From Globodera rostochiensis (Eukaryota > Nematoda > Chromadorea > Rhabditida > Heteroderidae), in NCBI GenBank assembly GCA_018350325.1, contig JAEVLN010000029.1, positions 434,001 to 498,000 of the forward strand: 64,000 nucleotides of DNA, written 5' to 3'. The notes beneath the pieces are model-generated. The model was not told the origin of the DNA. It saw nothing but the letters and a program-made list of their open reading frames with translations, and ran no database searches. Positions 1 to 11,936 of this stretch are shown here, in pieces (within the stretch, counting starts at the first letter, position 1; each line of letters begins with the position of its first letter). The translations under genes and the position numbers were made by a program.

Positions 1-413
1 GGACCGTATTCATGTGAAAATTGCTCTCAAAGCTTCGTCGCATTGTAAATAAAGCTTAAAATATTCTTTTAATTCATCTTTCAGCGTGCTTTAATTATAA
101 ATATATCGATTAGTTTTTAAACTGATTAAATTTCATATTAAATTGACAAAATAAAAGAATGACATTGTTAAATAGAAAATTGAAATTTGCCTTCTCACCA
201 ATTATATATAAAAAAGACTGCAATAGTTTTAATTATTTTTTTCAAATAAAATTTATTTTAAAAAAACGTTATTTGAGTTTTTTTTATTCATATATGTTAA
301 TAATGGAAATAAACAAATAAATGTTTCAAAAAAGTAAAATTATATTTCATAAAATAAAACTTTAAATACAGATCTATTGATTAGTTCTTAAACAAAGTAA
401 AATTGCATATTAT

Positions 414-548
414 ATGCGACCAAAAACCATAGTAGCCGTTATTGGAGCCGGTGAATGGTAGGTGATATTATTCTCAAACTCAAATACCTAATCATTTTTG
501 CTCTAACTTTTCAGTTTGGACTGTAAGAAGCATGGATTGATATGTTAA
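414..548 (+). pseudogene. possible Rossmann/FMO-like N-terminal exon pair, decayed
   Basis: From an ATG the frame reads MRPKTIVAVIGAGE, a typical beta-strand plus glycine-loop start of an NAD(P)/FAD-binding fold. It then meets a 57-nt AT-rich stretch running from GTAGGT (458) to CTAACTTTTCAG (514), which has the donor, branch-like CTAAC and acceptor of a short nematode intron. Joining across it keeps the frame open for eleven more codons to a TAA. The last glycine of a full GxGxxG loop is missing. A nearby island (738-795) has an open frame containing GFEASHQ, loosely like the second strand of flavin-containing monooxygenases (FEASD). No further exons were found. What is seen is the intron-like signal and the open frames; the family assignment is weak and it may be a chance match. 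Confidence 0.22.
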
Positions 549-3036
549 ATTAAAAATGTGTACAATAAGTTGTTTCAAGGCCCTAAAAAAATAAAATTAA
601 AAGAGTAAATTGTAAATCAGTTATTGCAAATATTTTTTCCTCCAAAAATCACTTAAAAATTATTTACTATGGATCACTGAATCTATGAAGAACTAAAATT
701 ACCTTAAATAATTCCAATAAACCAGCTAAACCGGAGGGTTTGAAGCCTCACATCAGACATTCGAAAACGAAGGATGCAAATACATTAAAGAAAAATAAAT
801 TACTCTTAAAAAAGGCAAAAAGAAATAGAATGAAAAAGGGTATTTATTAAAACTGCCAAAAACGTAAAATTATGTTGAAAAAGCTGCCAAAAAATAAAAA
901 AAACCGACTAGTTGCCTTACATTGGCGATGGATACCAAAACTGAGGCCAATATTGAAAAATAATTCAATGGTGCTGTCCATGGAATGGGGATTATTATGA
1001 CCGCACGACTATAATCAAAGATTAGTAAAATAAATATATAGAGATTGCAAGAAATTCATAATATAAAAAGCTGATGACATTAATACAATAAAGTTTTAAT
1101 ATATAAATGTATCTATCACCAAAATATGTTTAAAAAATGCGATTACTACCAAAACGCTGGTTTCGCGGACCCAAACATATAGTTGTGAAACATAAAAAAG
1201 TATGAATGAATGAATTGCTTCCACAAACATTAAATTTTGAAAAGGATAAATAAAATAAATAAAATAACAATGATATAAATAAAATTTAATAGAAAAATGA
1301 TTTTTTTGGTTAACAATATTCAATAAAAAATAGGCGTGGCGCTGGCCAGAATGTTTTTGGCCACGTAGTAAAAAAATGTTGCCACGTTTTTGAACCCGTG
1401 TGCCACGTTTTTGGGTTTTGGCCATGGCAACCCTGGTATTGTCGTTACGACTGAAATAATCAAAAATGATATAATAAAAAACTAATTTTTATATTTATTA
1501 CAATACGGTCAAATTTTGACTTTTTGAGTTTACAAAATTGGATTTTCATTTTGTTTTGCACTAATCATCAAACTTTTTTGGCTCTTTCGCCAGGTTGCCG
1601 GCCTGGACGCGTTTCAGAAATTCAGCCCCCGTAATAATATTTTTTCACAAGGACGCATCAGCAAAAAAGTTTGTAGGGGCTTTTCTCTTTTGAAAGTATT
1701 GCCGTGATATTTGTTTTATATTTTATCATTTAGTATATTCTGAACCTAAAAATAATTTTATTCTATGTTTTGTTTTTCTTAAATGATATAAGTATATCTT
1801 TTCCACGTTATTTAGTAAAATTGTATTGATTTAATACACTAAGATTTTTTAAAATTTATTTTTCTTTTGTTTTTGCTGGAGTTTAAATTATAATACAAAT
1901 AAGCCCAAAAATATGCACTAAAGTGCATACGTATTTCATTTTTTAACGCTTATTCCTGATCAATTAGGATAAAAATAATTTATTAGAATACTATGATAAT
2001 AGAAAAGATTTTACCAAATTTAAGTATGGCCTTGCTAAAAGAATTCATTTTTTAGTAGGTAGAGATTGGAATTTTGGAAAAGCCGGGCTCAGTACCCGGA
2101 TTTAACATCACTCAATACATGCACCGAAAAACACTATTTTATAGGTTTTGCATGACTATTTTAAATAGTAGCAGCATAGGGATAAAAATCGGACCGGGTA
2201 CCCTCCCCAAAAAACGACGAGAGATAAAGGAAAAGTGAGAGAGTGCAGAGAAAAAGAGTAATTATTAAGACGAAAAAAAGTGCAAAAGTACGATTAAACA
2301 CGTTTCCCTGCTAAGCATCCAAGAACCCTCCAAAAATTAAACATTAACGAAAAGGTCCTCCCCCCCCCCCCGTATCACTACATTGATCTGTCCCGCCAGC
2401 CGAGCAATAAGAAATGAAACATCGACGGGCGACGATTAGGACGCCATTCTTTTTGTACGAAACATTTCAAATCAATTATTTGTTAGGAAAATAATTCGTC
2501 ATTTTCCACTTTTTTAAGCGCAAGGTGTTTCTTATGGTTTTCTGTCATAAACCTTTCTTGTTTTTTTTGAATAATCCTTTTTCCCCTTTAAAATTTGAAT
2601 TAATAATTTTTCAAAACAATTATTCGTTAAAAATAATCGGTTCCTCCCCCCCCCCCCCTTTTTTTAAGCGGCAGCGGTTTTCTTTTGAGCTTTTCTCTCA
2701 ATTTTCGCATTTTTTATCGCCAAATACAATCAAATTGTTTTCAAATATTTAAATGAAAATATTTAAATCTCAAAACTTACCGGATTAGCCCGATTTTTTT
2801 CTTTTACAGGCTTCCGATTATATTGATTCCAACACCAGCAAAGGTTATTTTAAACCAGTGTCTGCGTAAGCCACATGTTTCGCAGCGGCAGTGGTCGAAC
2901 ATGCGAACTGTGCTAATTTCATACTTATTTTTTCCCGGGTCCTCCCGGTCGCGGGCGTTTTGGCGTGGGTGCTTGTGACAACACTAAAGAACAAAGACCA
3001 TACAAATTTTTTACGGTATAGTAAAGATGCCTCCAG
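549..3036. other. AT-rich intergenic or intronic sequence with scattered islands
   Basis: Mostly A/T with no recognisable gene. GC-richer islands are at 738-795 and about 1592-1740. The second has a plus-strand open frame beginning VAGLDAFQKFSPRNN directly after CGCCAG, a possible 3' splice site; no homologue is recognised. Two C-runs of 12 and 13 bases lie at 2360-2371 and 2646-2658. The stretch 2870-3010 is GC-richer and ends at the tandem array. Confidence 0.5.
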
Positions 3037-3653
3037 GCCGCCGTAAAGGCGGAAAGTTAAGCAAGCCGCCGTAAAGGCTGCGAGTTAAGCAAGCCGCCGT
3101 AAAGGCGGGGGGGTTAAGCAAGCCGCCGTAAAGGCGGGGGTTTAAGCAAGCCGCCATAAATGCGGAGAGTTAAGCAAGCCGCCGTAAAGGCGGGGGGTTA
3201 AGCAAGCCGCCGTAAATGCGGGGGGTTAAGCAAGCCGCCGTAAATGCGGGGGGTTAAGCAAGCCGCCGTAAAGGCGGGGGGTTAAGCAAGCCGCCGTAAA
3301 GGCGGAGAGTTAAGCAAGCCGCCGTAAAGGCGGGGGGTTAAGCAAGCCGCCGTAAATGCGGGGGGTTAAGCAAGCCGCCGTAAAGGCGGGGGGTTAAGCA
3401 AGCCGCCGTAAAGGCGGGGGGTTAAGCAAGCCGCCATAAATGCGGAGAGTTAAGCAAGCCGCCGTAAAGGCGGGGGGTTAAGCAAGCCGCCGTAAATGCG
3501 GGGGGTTAAGCAAGCCGCCGTAAAGGCGGGGGGTTAAGCAAGCCGCCGTAAAGGCGGAGAGTTAAGCAAGCCGCCGTAAAGGCGGAGAGTTAAGTAAGCC
3601 GCCGTAAAGGCGGAGAGTTAAACAAGCCGCCGTAAAGGCGGAGAGTTAAGCAA
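3037..3653. repeat. 28-bp GC-rich tandem array, about 22 units
   Basis: Units of 28 bp (occasionally 29) start GCCGCCGTAAAGGCGG and end with a purine-rich spacer plus TTAAGCAA. Each unit holds a small inverted repeat, CCGCC/GGCGG around a GTAAA loop, so one strand could form a string of hairpins. Variation is limited: GTAAAGGCGG alternates with ATAAATGCGG or GTAAATGCGG, and the spacer is GGGG, GAGA or AAAG. It is the GC-richest long stretch in the left 20 kb. There is no open frame across it that looks like a protein. A minisatellite is the simplest reading. Confidence 0.95.
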
Positions 3654-4138
3654 TTTGACCGCGATCAGTTGTGGTCTGTTCTGTTTCCCATCCAAAATGC
3701 ACACAACCAAATTTGCGACATATCTGCGCCCCGGCTATCCATAGTCTCGTCCACTGACGGCCACATTTTTTTTATCTTTCAAATCACGTTTAATCTCGGC
3801 CATTTTCTGAATAAGCAACAAAATTTTGTTTAAGTTAATTATGTTAATGATTTTTCAACAAAAAATAAAACATCTCTAAAGCGCTCGAATTACATTGGTT
3901 CGGTAATATGTAAACTTCAAACTTTGAACAATTTTGTTTAAACATTTTGAATTAATTACATAAAATTTTAAAAAACCTGAAAATCAAAAAATATACAAGT
4001 CGAAGAAACTTCAGCGGACCTTTAACAACAGGCAAATCGTTTGTTTTATGTGTCTTTCTGATTATTTTCTCAGCTAAGTTTTTATCAATTATTATTTTTT
4101 AATCCACAATCCAATTTCCTCACCGCCTTAGCTCCCAG
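3654..4138. other. short spacer after the array
   Basis: The first 130 bases are GC-richer (ending near 3780) with no frame I recognise; the rest is AT-rich. The stretch 4085-4138 belongs to the split open segment described at 4085-4537. Confidence 0.4.
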
Positions 4139-4537
4139 CCTCCAAATCGAACGGCACCCAACTCGTTCCCCGCCAACTCGTTCCACCCCAACTCGTTCCA
4201 TTTTACCCAACTCGTTCCCCTCTATAAAAATGGCTTTAACCCCTAAAAAGTCTTCAAAACTCGTGCGTAGTGCTTATCCGAGCTCCGTGAGTACCGTATG
4301 TCGAACCCTACCCCGAATTCGAACAATTGGTCGAAAAAAATGGGTTTTTCGAAAAAAATTTGTTTTTAAAGTCTTTTAAAAGGTTCAAAATGCATGTTAG
4401 GACGAACGGAAGATCGAACGAATATGCTTTTTGAATTTTTTTTGAGGGGAACGAGTTGGTGATGGGGAACGAGTTGGCGGGGAACGAGTCGTCCTTTACC
4501 CTCCAAATCACCACCACTTTTTCTAGTTTTCTAAGTG
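4085..4537 (-). pseudogene. minus-strand exon-like segment split by a MITE
   Basis: On the minus strand a good 3' splice site (TATTCATTTTCAG, ending at 4538) is followed by an open frame reading HLRKLEKVVVIW in one phase or ALRKLEKVVVIW if read through the splice site. The frame is interrupted by the 351-bp element at 4149-4499. Ignoring that element and one copy of its 10-bp duplication, the frame would continue RLGAKAVRKLDCGLK to a TGA at 4085-4087. The product is not recognised. The splice-like signal and the continuity across the insertion are the evidence that this was coding; a chance open frame of this length is possible. Confidence 0.25.
4149..4499. mobile_element. MULE-like MITE, 10-bp TSD CCTCCAAATC
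   Basis: A 351-bp element flanked by identical 10-bp copies of CCTCCAAATC (4139-4148 and 4500-4509). Its ends are inverted and made of short repeats: CAACTCGTTCC occurs four times on the left (4159-4218), and GGAACGAGTTGG-type copies occur three times on the right (4446-4490). The best-matching inverted part is ACTCGTTCCCCGCC. A duplication of 9-11 bp is characteristic of Mutator-like elements. It has no coding capacity; an 83-codon frame through it is incidental. Confidence 0.8.
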
Positions 4538-5656
4538 CTGAAAATGAATATTTCATCAAAAAATGTTGTCACTTCCGCTTTACTGGCTTTAGACCTGATA
4601 CTGAAGTGCCCCTTTAAATGGGGACTCAGCGAAAAAATTATAATTGTTTACAAATCTAATAATCTATTAATACTAATTTGAAAAATAATAAAACACAAAT
4701 AATAATTTTATATTTAGGTTATTTAAAACATTGAGTTTGAAAATAAATCGTAATTTAAGGTCCGAAGTTGTGTTGCTGGAAAAATCATACACAAGGCTTG
4801 CACATGAACTTCTTGGTGGCTAATAAATATGTTAACTAAGATTTACTTGGCTAAATTATGAAAATTTTATAAAATTAATGAAATAATAAAAAAAATGCCA
4901 AAAGCATGCTTGTGAAATGCTAAAAAATTACAAGACAAACAAAATATAACCCTTCCCCTCAATGACATTAAATAATACCATCCAGAATCCAGTAAACCCG
5001 GAGTAGCGAAGGGCTAGAAGACGCTTTAAATAATTCAGTTATCAAAGCAGAATAGCAAAGTGTTTTGCCAATTTACTTCTACAAAAATAAATAAAAGATA
5101 AGCAGTATTATCAATTAACAAACAATAAAGTAATCCAAAAAAGCTTTCAAAGAAAAAAACTTAATAAGTTAAAAAACTGTAATATTTAACATTAAAATAC
5201 ATAAACTTTGAGCTGAAAATTTTACTAAAATAAATGACAATAATTTGTAAACAATTAATTTAAATTATTAAATAAATTACAAAAATATTTGTTTGCATCG
5301 TGGATACGGCTCACGTGAGAATCAGAAAACAATGACACCAATTCAATTTTTTTCGCCAAAATATAATGACAAAAAAAAAACAGAAATTTAGATCGTTCAG
5401 TTCACTTATAATTTAGCTAAACAAAATCATAATACACTAGAAGGAGCTAAAGAAAATTTTAAATTAACGCTATATTTTAATAAATTTAATAAACAGATAC
5501 GAATATCAGATAAATAATAATAAAAAATCTAAATTAAATAGACTTCGCTTCTTCAATTACAAAAGGAAAAATAGTAAAAATGAACAGATTAATAATGCAA
5601 AATAAATAAAACATAAAAAAAGAAGGTATGATGTGCTAATTAAAGGTAATTTCCCC

Positions 5657-5678
5657 GACGGCGTCTATCGGCGCCGTC
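5657..5678. repeat. GC-rich hairpin, copy 1 of a recurring stem-loop
   Basis: GACGGCGTC TATC GGCGCCGTC folds into a nine-pair stem with a TATC loop. The same structure occurs at 13265-13286 and 36046-36067. Relative to those copies, one G-C pair has become A-T through changes on both arms, and a C·A mismatch has become C-G. Confidence 0.75.
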
Positions 5679-8600
5679 AGACCCTGCATTGTATAACATT
5701 TTCCTAGTCAAAAAAATGGGCCCGAATTTTGGAAAAGCGCTTCAAAAAGTTTTTTTAGACAAATCGAACCACACATCTCCAAATTATAGAATTTCCCCGG
5801 CACCTAAAACACACATTTCCGTATAATTAAATCTGGCTCTATTTTGCAACTTGGAACAGTCAAATAATCAGCATTTCTGATTATTCCAATCCAAGAAAAA
5901 TCGGAGCCGGACTTTAGTGCGATTATGCATAACTTGACCGCGCGGTTAAAAGTTAACTCTGGCAAAACAACTTTTTGAAACACATGTTTTAATCATTTAA
6001 ATGACAGCTTTGGGATTTGATAAAGACTGGCCAAGACTGATTTCACGATTAAATTTCAAATGACGGGTCGTTCTTCAACTCTCGGGGTTGGGCTTAATCG
6101 ATTGCGCACCGATTTGTTGACCGCCATCGGCAAAAGGGCCGTCCTGTGGGCAATTTTACACTTTAAAAAGTCAAAAAGCAAAAATAAATAAATATATGAA
6201 TTTAAATATCATCATCAAACTATGACGCAAAACTTTAAAAATTGTCCAATATAATTTTTATTTTGTGGAATATGACGTCTGACGAATGCCATTGCTGCTC
6301 TCAAATTTACGACTAAAAATCGTAATTTCTTATTTAAATCTCGCAAATCTTGTGTACTTCGAGGCTGTTGCAAACATCCCAACCGGTCGAAAGATTTGAA
6401 AAATTAGAAACAAAATAATTAAACTAAATAATTAGAAGGTGCCCAATGTCCGAAATTACTATCTCCCCCCCCCCCCCCGCCCATCAAAACATTTCATAAA
6501 CACGAATTCGAACAAAATGTGCATTGAACGGTTTATTCTGGTGTTTCTTTCCTCTTCTCCCTGTTTTATTGCAGTGTTTGTTTAGAATTTATATTTTTGC
6601 TGTTGAGTGTAAATTTAGCCACTTTTCCTCAAGGATATAAACAATAAAAAAATTTATTTCTTGCCGAGAATGCGAGTTGGCAGCGGAGGAAAAAACGTAG
6701 CCATCATAGACTGCATTTAAAAATAAATTTTAAAATAGAAAACAAACTCCAAAAATAAATGATACGGTATATTGCGAAAAATAATTTTACAACACATTAA
6801 TAAAATAAAACATTTGAATTTGACCCTGCGCATCCTAATAAATTAAATTAAAAACACATTTAACTAAATAATGTTTTAAGAAAAAGTTACAAAGATTATA
6901 ATCTTTGACGAATTGCACCTACTTTAAAGGCATATTTTAATTACGATTAATAATTAAATGCATACTTCTTTTGAAATAACTAAAATTCGAAAAAGTTTGG
7001 CGTCAACCTTCTTTATGCGGGAGTTCGCCACAAATCCAAAAAAATTAAATAAACTTGCAATATATAAAAAACAGAAAACAAATATTTAGAAAAAAACAAA
7101 TTTAGTAACTATTATCAATTATTTTGAGTATTAGTTATTCAATGAACAGATTTCCTAATACATAATATAAACGTTCTTTGTTTGACCATCATGGAGCTAT
7201 AGAGATCGATGAAAGCGCTGCAACACTACCAGGAAATTTTTTATTACAAAAAAAGTATATTGTACCAAAATAATCAATGTCTTTAACAAAACAACTAATT
7301 AAATAAGATCTGTAATGACCTATGCTCAGCTAGATTTTAGGCCAGACTGTACAAATATTGCTAAAATAAAAAAAAACAATTTAAGCAAAATATTATAAAC
7401 ATGATTCTAGTAGAAAATATAAAAACAAATAATTAATATAAACGAATCACGGCGATTCAAGTATTAAAATCTTAAATATAAAACATTATTTAAATATATT
7501 TTGAGTCAAAATAATTTATTGGGTTTTCAAATAAATTGATGAAGAATGGTAGTTATTTAAAAATAATTGCAGTTTAAATATCTAAACTAGTTGAATAATA
7601 ACAATTATTTAATTTTATAGATAAACTATCGTTAATTCTAAAAAATGTAAATAATTGCAACCCCCTGCCAACAAGGGTTCCGGGCTTGAGGTATTGAAGC
7701 CGTAATTGGTGGGGATGAATTTTGGAGCCCCCAGAACCAAAAAAAGGAAAAATAAAAAATTATAAATGCACATAATATTAACACAATTAATTAAAGTGGT
7801 AATGAATTAGCATATCTATTGTTAAATAAATTAAAAACCAATCATTGTTTAGCTAAAATGAAAAATGAGCAAAATAATGTTTTTATAGATTGTTGAGTAT
7901 TTTTAAGGAAAATTTATGTAATTCATCATATACAACAAGCGTAATTGTGGTTTGAGAATTTAAGAAAAAATTGGGTCAAGAAGCAGTTTTCTTGCGCAAA
8001 TAGATTTCTATCAAAAATAAATAAAAATATAATTCAAGTCTCAACACTAAAATGATTGATTTTATGAGAGATCTAAAACCTACTTAGTTTGCAACAAATT
8101 TTCTAAATTATGAAATTAGTAGATTGAAGTAATTGTAAAAAAAATTTGGTATGGGTACATTAAAGCCCATTGAAAATACATAACAAAATAAATGCTTTCT
8201 TTCGAGCTTTATGTTAAAAATATTAAATTTAATGTTTTGACTCAAAATTCGTTCTTCCGTGCCGTTTTTGATGATAACAAAGAACAGGATGCAAAGTGAA
8301 TTAAATAACAATGAATACATAATGATTGAAAAAAGATGGACTTGGTCCTAATTTTTTTTATTAAATCAAAATGCGAAACCAATTACCGTATCAATTAATA
8401 TCGCCGAAATCGTACCATACTCATCCGCTCAAATATCAGCTTTATGTGCTCATAGCAAATCCGCAGATTTTTGAAAAAAATATATGATTTTTTTACGAAC
8501 AATTTGCCTGTTATCTGATAACACGAATAAAGAAGTAAAAAGAGAAAATCAAAAAAGGCTAATGTACTTTGAAATTATGTTATCTTATGCAAAAAAATAA

Positions 8601-8802
8601 ACATGGCAAAAAAACGAAACTTAATAAAAATAAAGTGGAGTAATTGTAAAAAAAAAGCTAAAATCTAACAACTACAAGCAATGATTGTTTCTTCCATTAC
8701 AATTAGTCCTCATTTTCTTATGCTTTTCCTTATTGATTATTGGTCTTTCTTTCTAAAAATAATCGCTCCATTCCTTCCCGCCAAATTCACTCTACTATTT
8801 AC

Positions 8803-8825
8803 GCCGTAAAGATTTTCTTTACGGC
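8803..8825. repeat. perfect palindrome GCCGTAAAGA/TCTTTACGGC
   Basis: Ten-base arms separated by TTT. It stands alone in AT-rich sequence. It could be the joined ends of a very small fold-back element or a cruciform-forming site; no T-run follows to suggest a terminator and there is no adjacent gene. Confidence 0.7.
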
Positions 8826-9943
8826 ATCATTCATTTGACCATTCGATCATTATTTCATTCAGTCTTCTCTTCTAATTTCTTAATATTATTTAAACTGTGT
8901 TTTAAATAAAAGTTGGAAAAGTCAGAAAAGCAGTATTGCTTAACCAAAAAATTTGATAACTCGTAAGAGGTTTAATACAAATTGGACATTCTAATTAAAT
9001 CAGTACTCATAAAAAGTGATATATAATTAGGGGTAAATATACAAAAATGCCGCTTTAAAAGTCTTGAGCAAAATATAGGTTTGATTGCATATGTGGAGTA
9101 ATTGTCAAAAAATGGTAAAAGAATCTTTTTAAAAACAATGTTGAAACTTAAATTAACTATTATTCCAATCATTTGACGGTGTTCCAATCCAAAAGCTTGA
9201 CATCATACAAGGTTTTATAATACATAATGAAATTCAAATCAATTAAATATAAAAGCTAAACGTAAAAAATAGAAAAACCTATTAAAATACAAACAAAAAA
9301 TATAAGAATGATAAAAGCAATTAACTAAATTTACAAATAAAAAAGTGGGAATCTGAAAAAAATGTTTGACAACTATTCGTAATTTAAAGAAAAAATGAAA
9401 CCCCCATCTTTTTTGTTATATGAAACCCGTTAAATCACAAACGGTATACAACTATTGTTAAAATCATTACAGCAAAGACGCAGTGTGAGTAAGAATCGAG
9501 GTTAATAATTTCAATTTAAAAAGCAAACCTTAAAATAGACATAAAATATTTGAAGACAAAATTAAATATCGATTTTTTTTTTCATTTAACGCAGTTAAAA
9601 TATTATTAATTTTATATGAAAAATAAACACTTCTCAATTCTAGTCTTCATCTTTTTAATTAACGATGTACAAATATTAAATTGTAATGAAATAAACATTT
9701 AAAAAACACCCTAACTGGAAAAGGTTTGGCCTATTGCGATAGGGCATGGCCCATTATTATTAATAAACAGATGAGCAAACTTCATATAAATTTACAAAAG
9801 GTAATTATTTAGGGGGTTGCAGAAATTCACAACATCCTTAAATATTAAAAAAAATACTTTAATTATGATAAAATAATTCCAAAATAGGAACTTTTTCAAT
9901 TTAATGTATTAAATAAATATAGAAAACACTTTAAATTTACAGA

Positions 9944-11150
9944 TACCGTATTTTTCTTATTAGTAGCCCCCTCTCTATTTGAAGCCCCCTCTCTATTTGT
10001 AGCCCCCCCTCGAGGGGGGTTGAAAAATAGTGGCCCCCTCTCCATTTGAAGCCCCCTCTCTAATTGTAGCCCCCCCTACCCCCAAGCCGTGAATTTTTAA
10101 AATTATCTAACTAAGTCCGTACATAGTTCCTATTTTTCGCCATTATCATTACATACGTTAAAATTAGTCTTTTACAATAAGAAAAATGAGTGACGAAGAT
10201 TCTGAAGAGTTAGTAAAAAGCGTGATAGGTATCTCAAAAAAATATTTTTACAATCGACGAAAAATTGGAAATCGTCAACATCAAAACCCATTCAATTAAG
10301 GAAGCAAGTCGGCGGTTTAAATGATAGTCAGAACATCAGAGAATGGCAAAAGGAAGAGCAAAAAAAAATTGTTCTCTTTGAGGGGAGATTGGTTGTCATT
10401 TGGAAAAATCGGGAATCAAAATCTGGAAAATATTAGAGACTTGACGGTGTGGACTCTCGGACAATGCGTCAGTGATTAAAACTCGTAAAAAAAGTTGTTA
10501 GTGCCAAAAATGAGCTCCATTTCGGCCGATTTTGAACTCCGAACCGAATTTAAACTTTTTTTCAAAAATAAAAAATCTTCTCTAAATTAATTTTGACCTC
10601 AAAGTCATGCAAAAAGCACAAAATTACAATGAAAAGGGAATCCAGATTTTGATTCCCTGAATTTATAGCTCCTTTTTAAATAAGCTAATCTACCGCAAAG
10701 AGATCAGTGGTTGATCTTGAATTTGAGGTGTTTCCTATCCTTTATTATTTTATTAAAATTAGGGTTGTGGGAGGTCGGTTTTAAACCGGGTGTACCGGTT
10801 TTCGGTTAGGCCGGTTTTCCGACCCACGGTTTCGGTTTGACGTCGAGCAAGACGAAGAAAACGGATTTATTAGTGATGGATCAGTGGAATTGTGAATTTA
10901 GATCAGATTTTATTATTGTTATGATGCTATTTATCATTAAAGAAATTTATTCTGGTTTAAAAATAATATAAAAATTCGCGTTACCTATGTTAATGGATAT
11001 AGGTAGTAGGTAGGTAATTCACAAACAAAATTCTACGTTGAAAAATAGTAGCCCCCTCTCCATTTGAAGCCCCCTCTCTAATTGTACCCCCCCCTCGAGG
11101 GGGTGTTGAAAAATAGAAGCCCCGGGGCTACTAATAGGAAAAATACGGTA
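9944..11150. mobile_element. TA-flanked DNA transposon with decayed pogo-like transposase
   Basis: Inverted ends CCGTATTTTTCTTATTAG (from 9946) and its near-perfect complement (to 11148) match over about 25 bp with one mismatch; both are flanked by TA (9944-9945, 11149-11150), so a TA target duplication is likely. Just inside the ends are arrays of CCCCCTCTCTATTTG-type repeats, a CCCTCGAGGGG palindrome and the shared string GTTGAAAAATAG. The TA duplication and the internal helix-turn-helix remnant (10186-10400) both point to the Tc1/mariner superfamily, pogo-like branch. About 1.2 kb is too short for an intact copy. Confidence 0.75.
10186..10430 (+). pseudogene. pogo-like transposase N-terminal fragment
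   Basis: An ATG frame begins MSDEDSEELVKSVIGISKK. One base out of phase, the DNA reads NIFTIDEKLEIVNIKTHSIK and then EASRRFK. After a TGA and another phase change it reads SQNIREWQKEEQKK. This succession (TIDEKLEIV, SIKEASRRF, NIREWQK) is the usual pattern of the helix-turn-helix DNA-binding domain at the N-terminus of pogo/Tigger-type transposases and related Brinker/psq-type domains. At least two frameshifts and a stop make it non-functional, and no DDE catalytic domain was found downstream. It lies wholly inside the TA-flanked element, with which the superfamily agrees. Confidence 0.6.
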
Positions 11151-11401
11151 GATAAATATGAATTTTAATAACTAAAAAACAGAAATTTTGGTTTTCTCAT
11201 TGTTTATTTTTAGGTATGAACAGAACAAATATGATAATTTATGTACAAAATCGGTTGGAAAAATTTTTTGAAAAATTTCGACATAAAAAGTAAACTTCGA
11301 GTATGCGTGCTAAAATACATTCAAAATAGGAAAGTGTTAATTTTGGGAGAAAATGGAATAAGTCAGACATTATATGTATTTCTAACTTTTTATCAATACA
11401 A
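11151..11401. other. AT-rich spacer with overlapping incidental frames
   Basis: Two antisense frames of just over 60 codons overlap here (around 11239-11433). Neither shows a recognisable domain and both depend on near-repeat A/T codons, so I see no gene. Confidence 0.4.
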
Positions 11402-11527
11402 TTATTTTGGAATAATTTTTCCATAAGTCCCAAGCTTTTTTATTTGCTTTTTTAGTGTTTTATACTTAACTTTTTTGTCTGCTGTGAATTCGTCATCTTT
11501 TGCTATGATACCGTATGCTACAATTGT
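11402..11527 (-). CDS. exon-like open segment, unknown
   Basis: A 42-codon minus-strand frame starts TIVAYGIIAKDDEFTADKK and ends in a lysine-rich tail before TAA. The GC-richer first half follows an AATTGTAG that could be a 3' splice site. It contains no known motif. The local A-richness of the plus strand (T-rich minus strand) is what introns of a minus-strand gene would show. It could equally be chance, since 42 codons is short. Confidence 0.22.
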   Translation of the reverse strand, partial: TIVAYGIIAKDDEFTADKKVKYKTLKKQIKKLGTYGKIIPK

Positions 11528-11630
11528 GTAAAACCCAAAAAATGACAGTGAAGATGGTACAAAATTTTGGTAGGTTCAAAATTCGCAACTAAAAAATTTG
11601 TCTATCTTTAGGCCCTCAGCTCAAATTTGT

Positions 11631-11715
11631 GCCACCATTAACGCAACGGCTTTAACGAATGGACAAAGAAGAGCAATATCTTACTTACTAAAGTTAAATA
11701 AAACAATTGAAAAAG
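11631..11715. repeat. duplicated exon-like segment, copy 1
   Basis: Shares about 80 bases with 12745-12831 at high identity, including the run ACGGCTTTAACGAATGGAC with one early difference. On the minus strand both copies are open: here ALLCPFVKAVALMVAQI then TGA. A weaker third match, FVKAVSLAEPVEYV, lies on the minus strand near 62495-62545. See the finding on duplicated exon-like segments. Confidence 0.6.
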
Positions 11716-11936
11716 TATCCTCCTTTTTTCAACAAATATTTTATAAATTAAGCAAGCAATGATTACCCTTGGTTTTTTTAAATTGAAAGCCGGTTAAAAC
11801 ATGATTACAACTTAAAATTAAGAAGCAAAGCTATAATTAGGCCACAAATTAAATGGACAAAAAATATGGAAATATGGCCATAAAATATGGATGAATAAAT
11901 TGTAAAATATAGACAAAATATGGGCAAAAACAATAA

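Larger units (their letters stand above)
4621..9943. other. long AT-rich stretch with exon-like islands
   Basis: Strongly A-rich on the plus strand. No complete gene was seen. Short islands have open minus-strand frames of 15-30 codons: near 5290-5340 (ELVSLFSDSHVSRIHDA), 7190-7245 after a GTGTTGCAG acceptor-like site (AFIDLYSSMMVKQRTF), 7680-7740 (LGAPKFIPTNYGFNTSS) and 8395-8465 (LRICYEHIKLIFERMSM). None is recognised. Also present are a 14-base C-run (6465-6478), a conserved hairpin (5657-5678), a perfect 10-bp-arm palindrome (8803-8825) and a dispersed AT repeat (about 7455-7575) that recurs at 61535-61632. Confidence 0.5.

Noticed and set aside
3037..3653. Regularly spaced repeats that could be mistaken for a CRISPR array
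   Set aside because: There are no unique spacers: the whole 28-bp unit repeats head to tail, and the setting (introns, Maverick, MULE) is eukaryotic.
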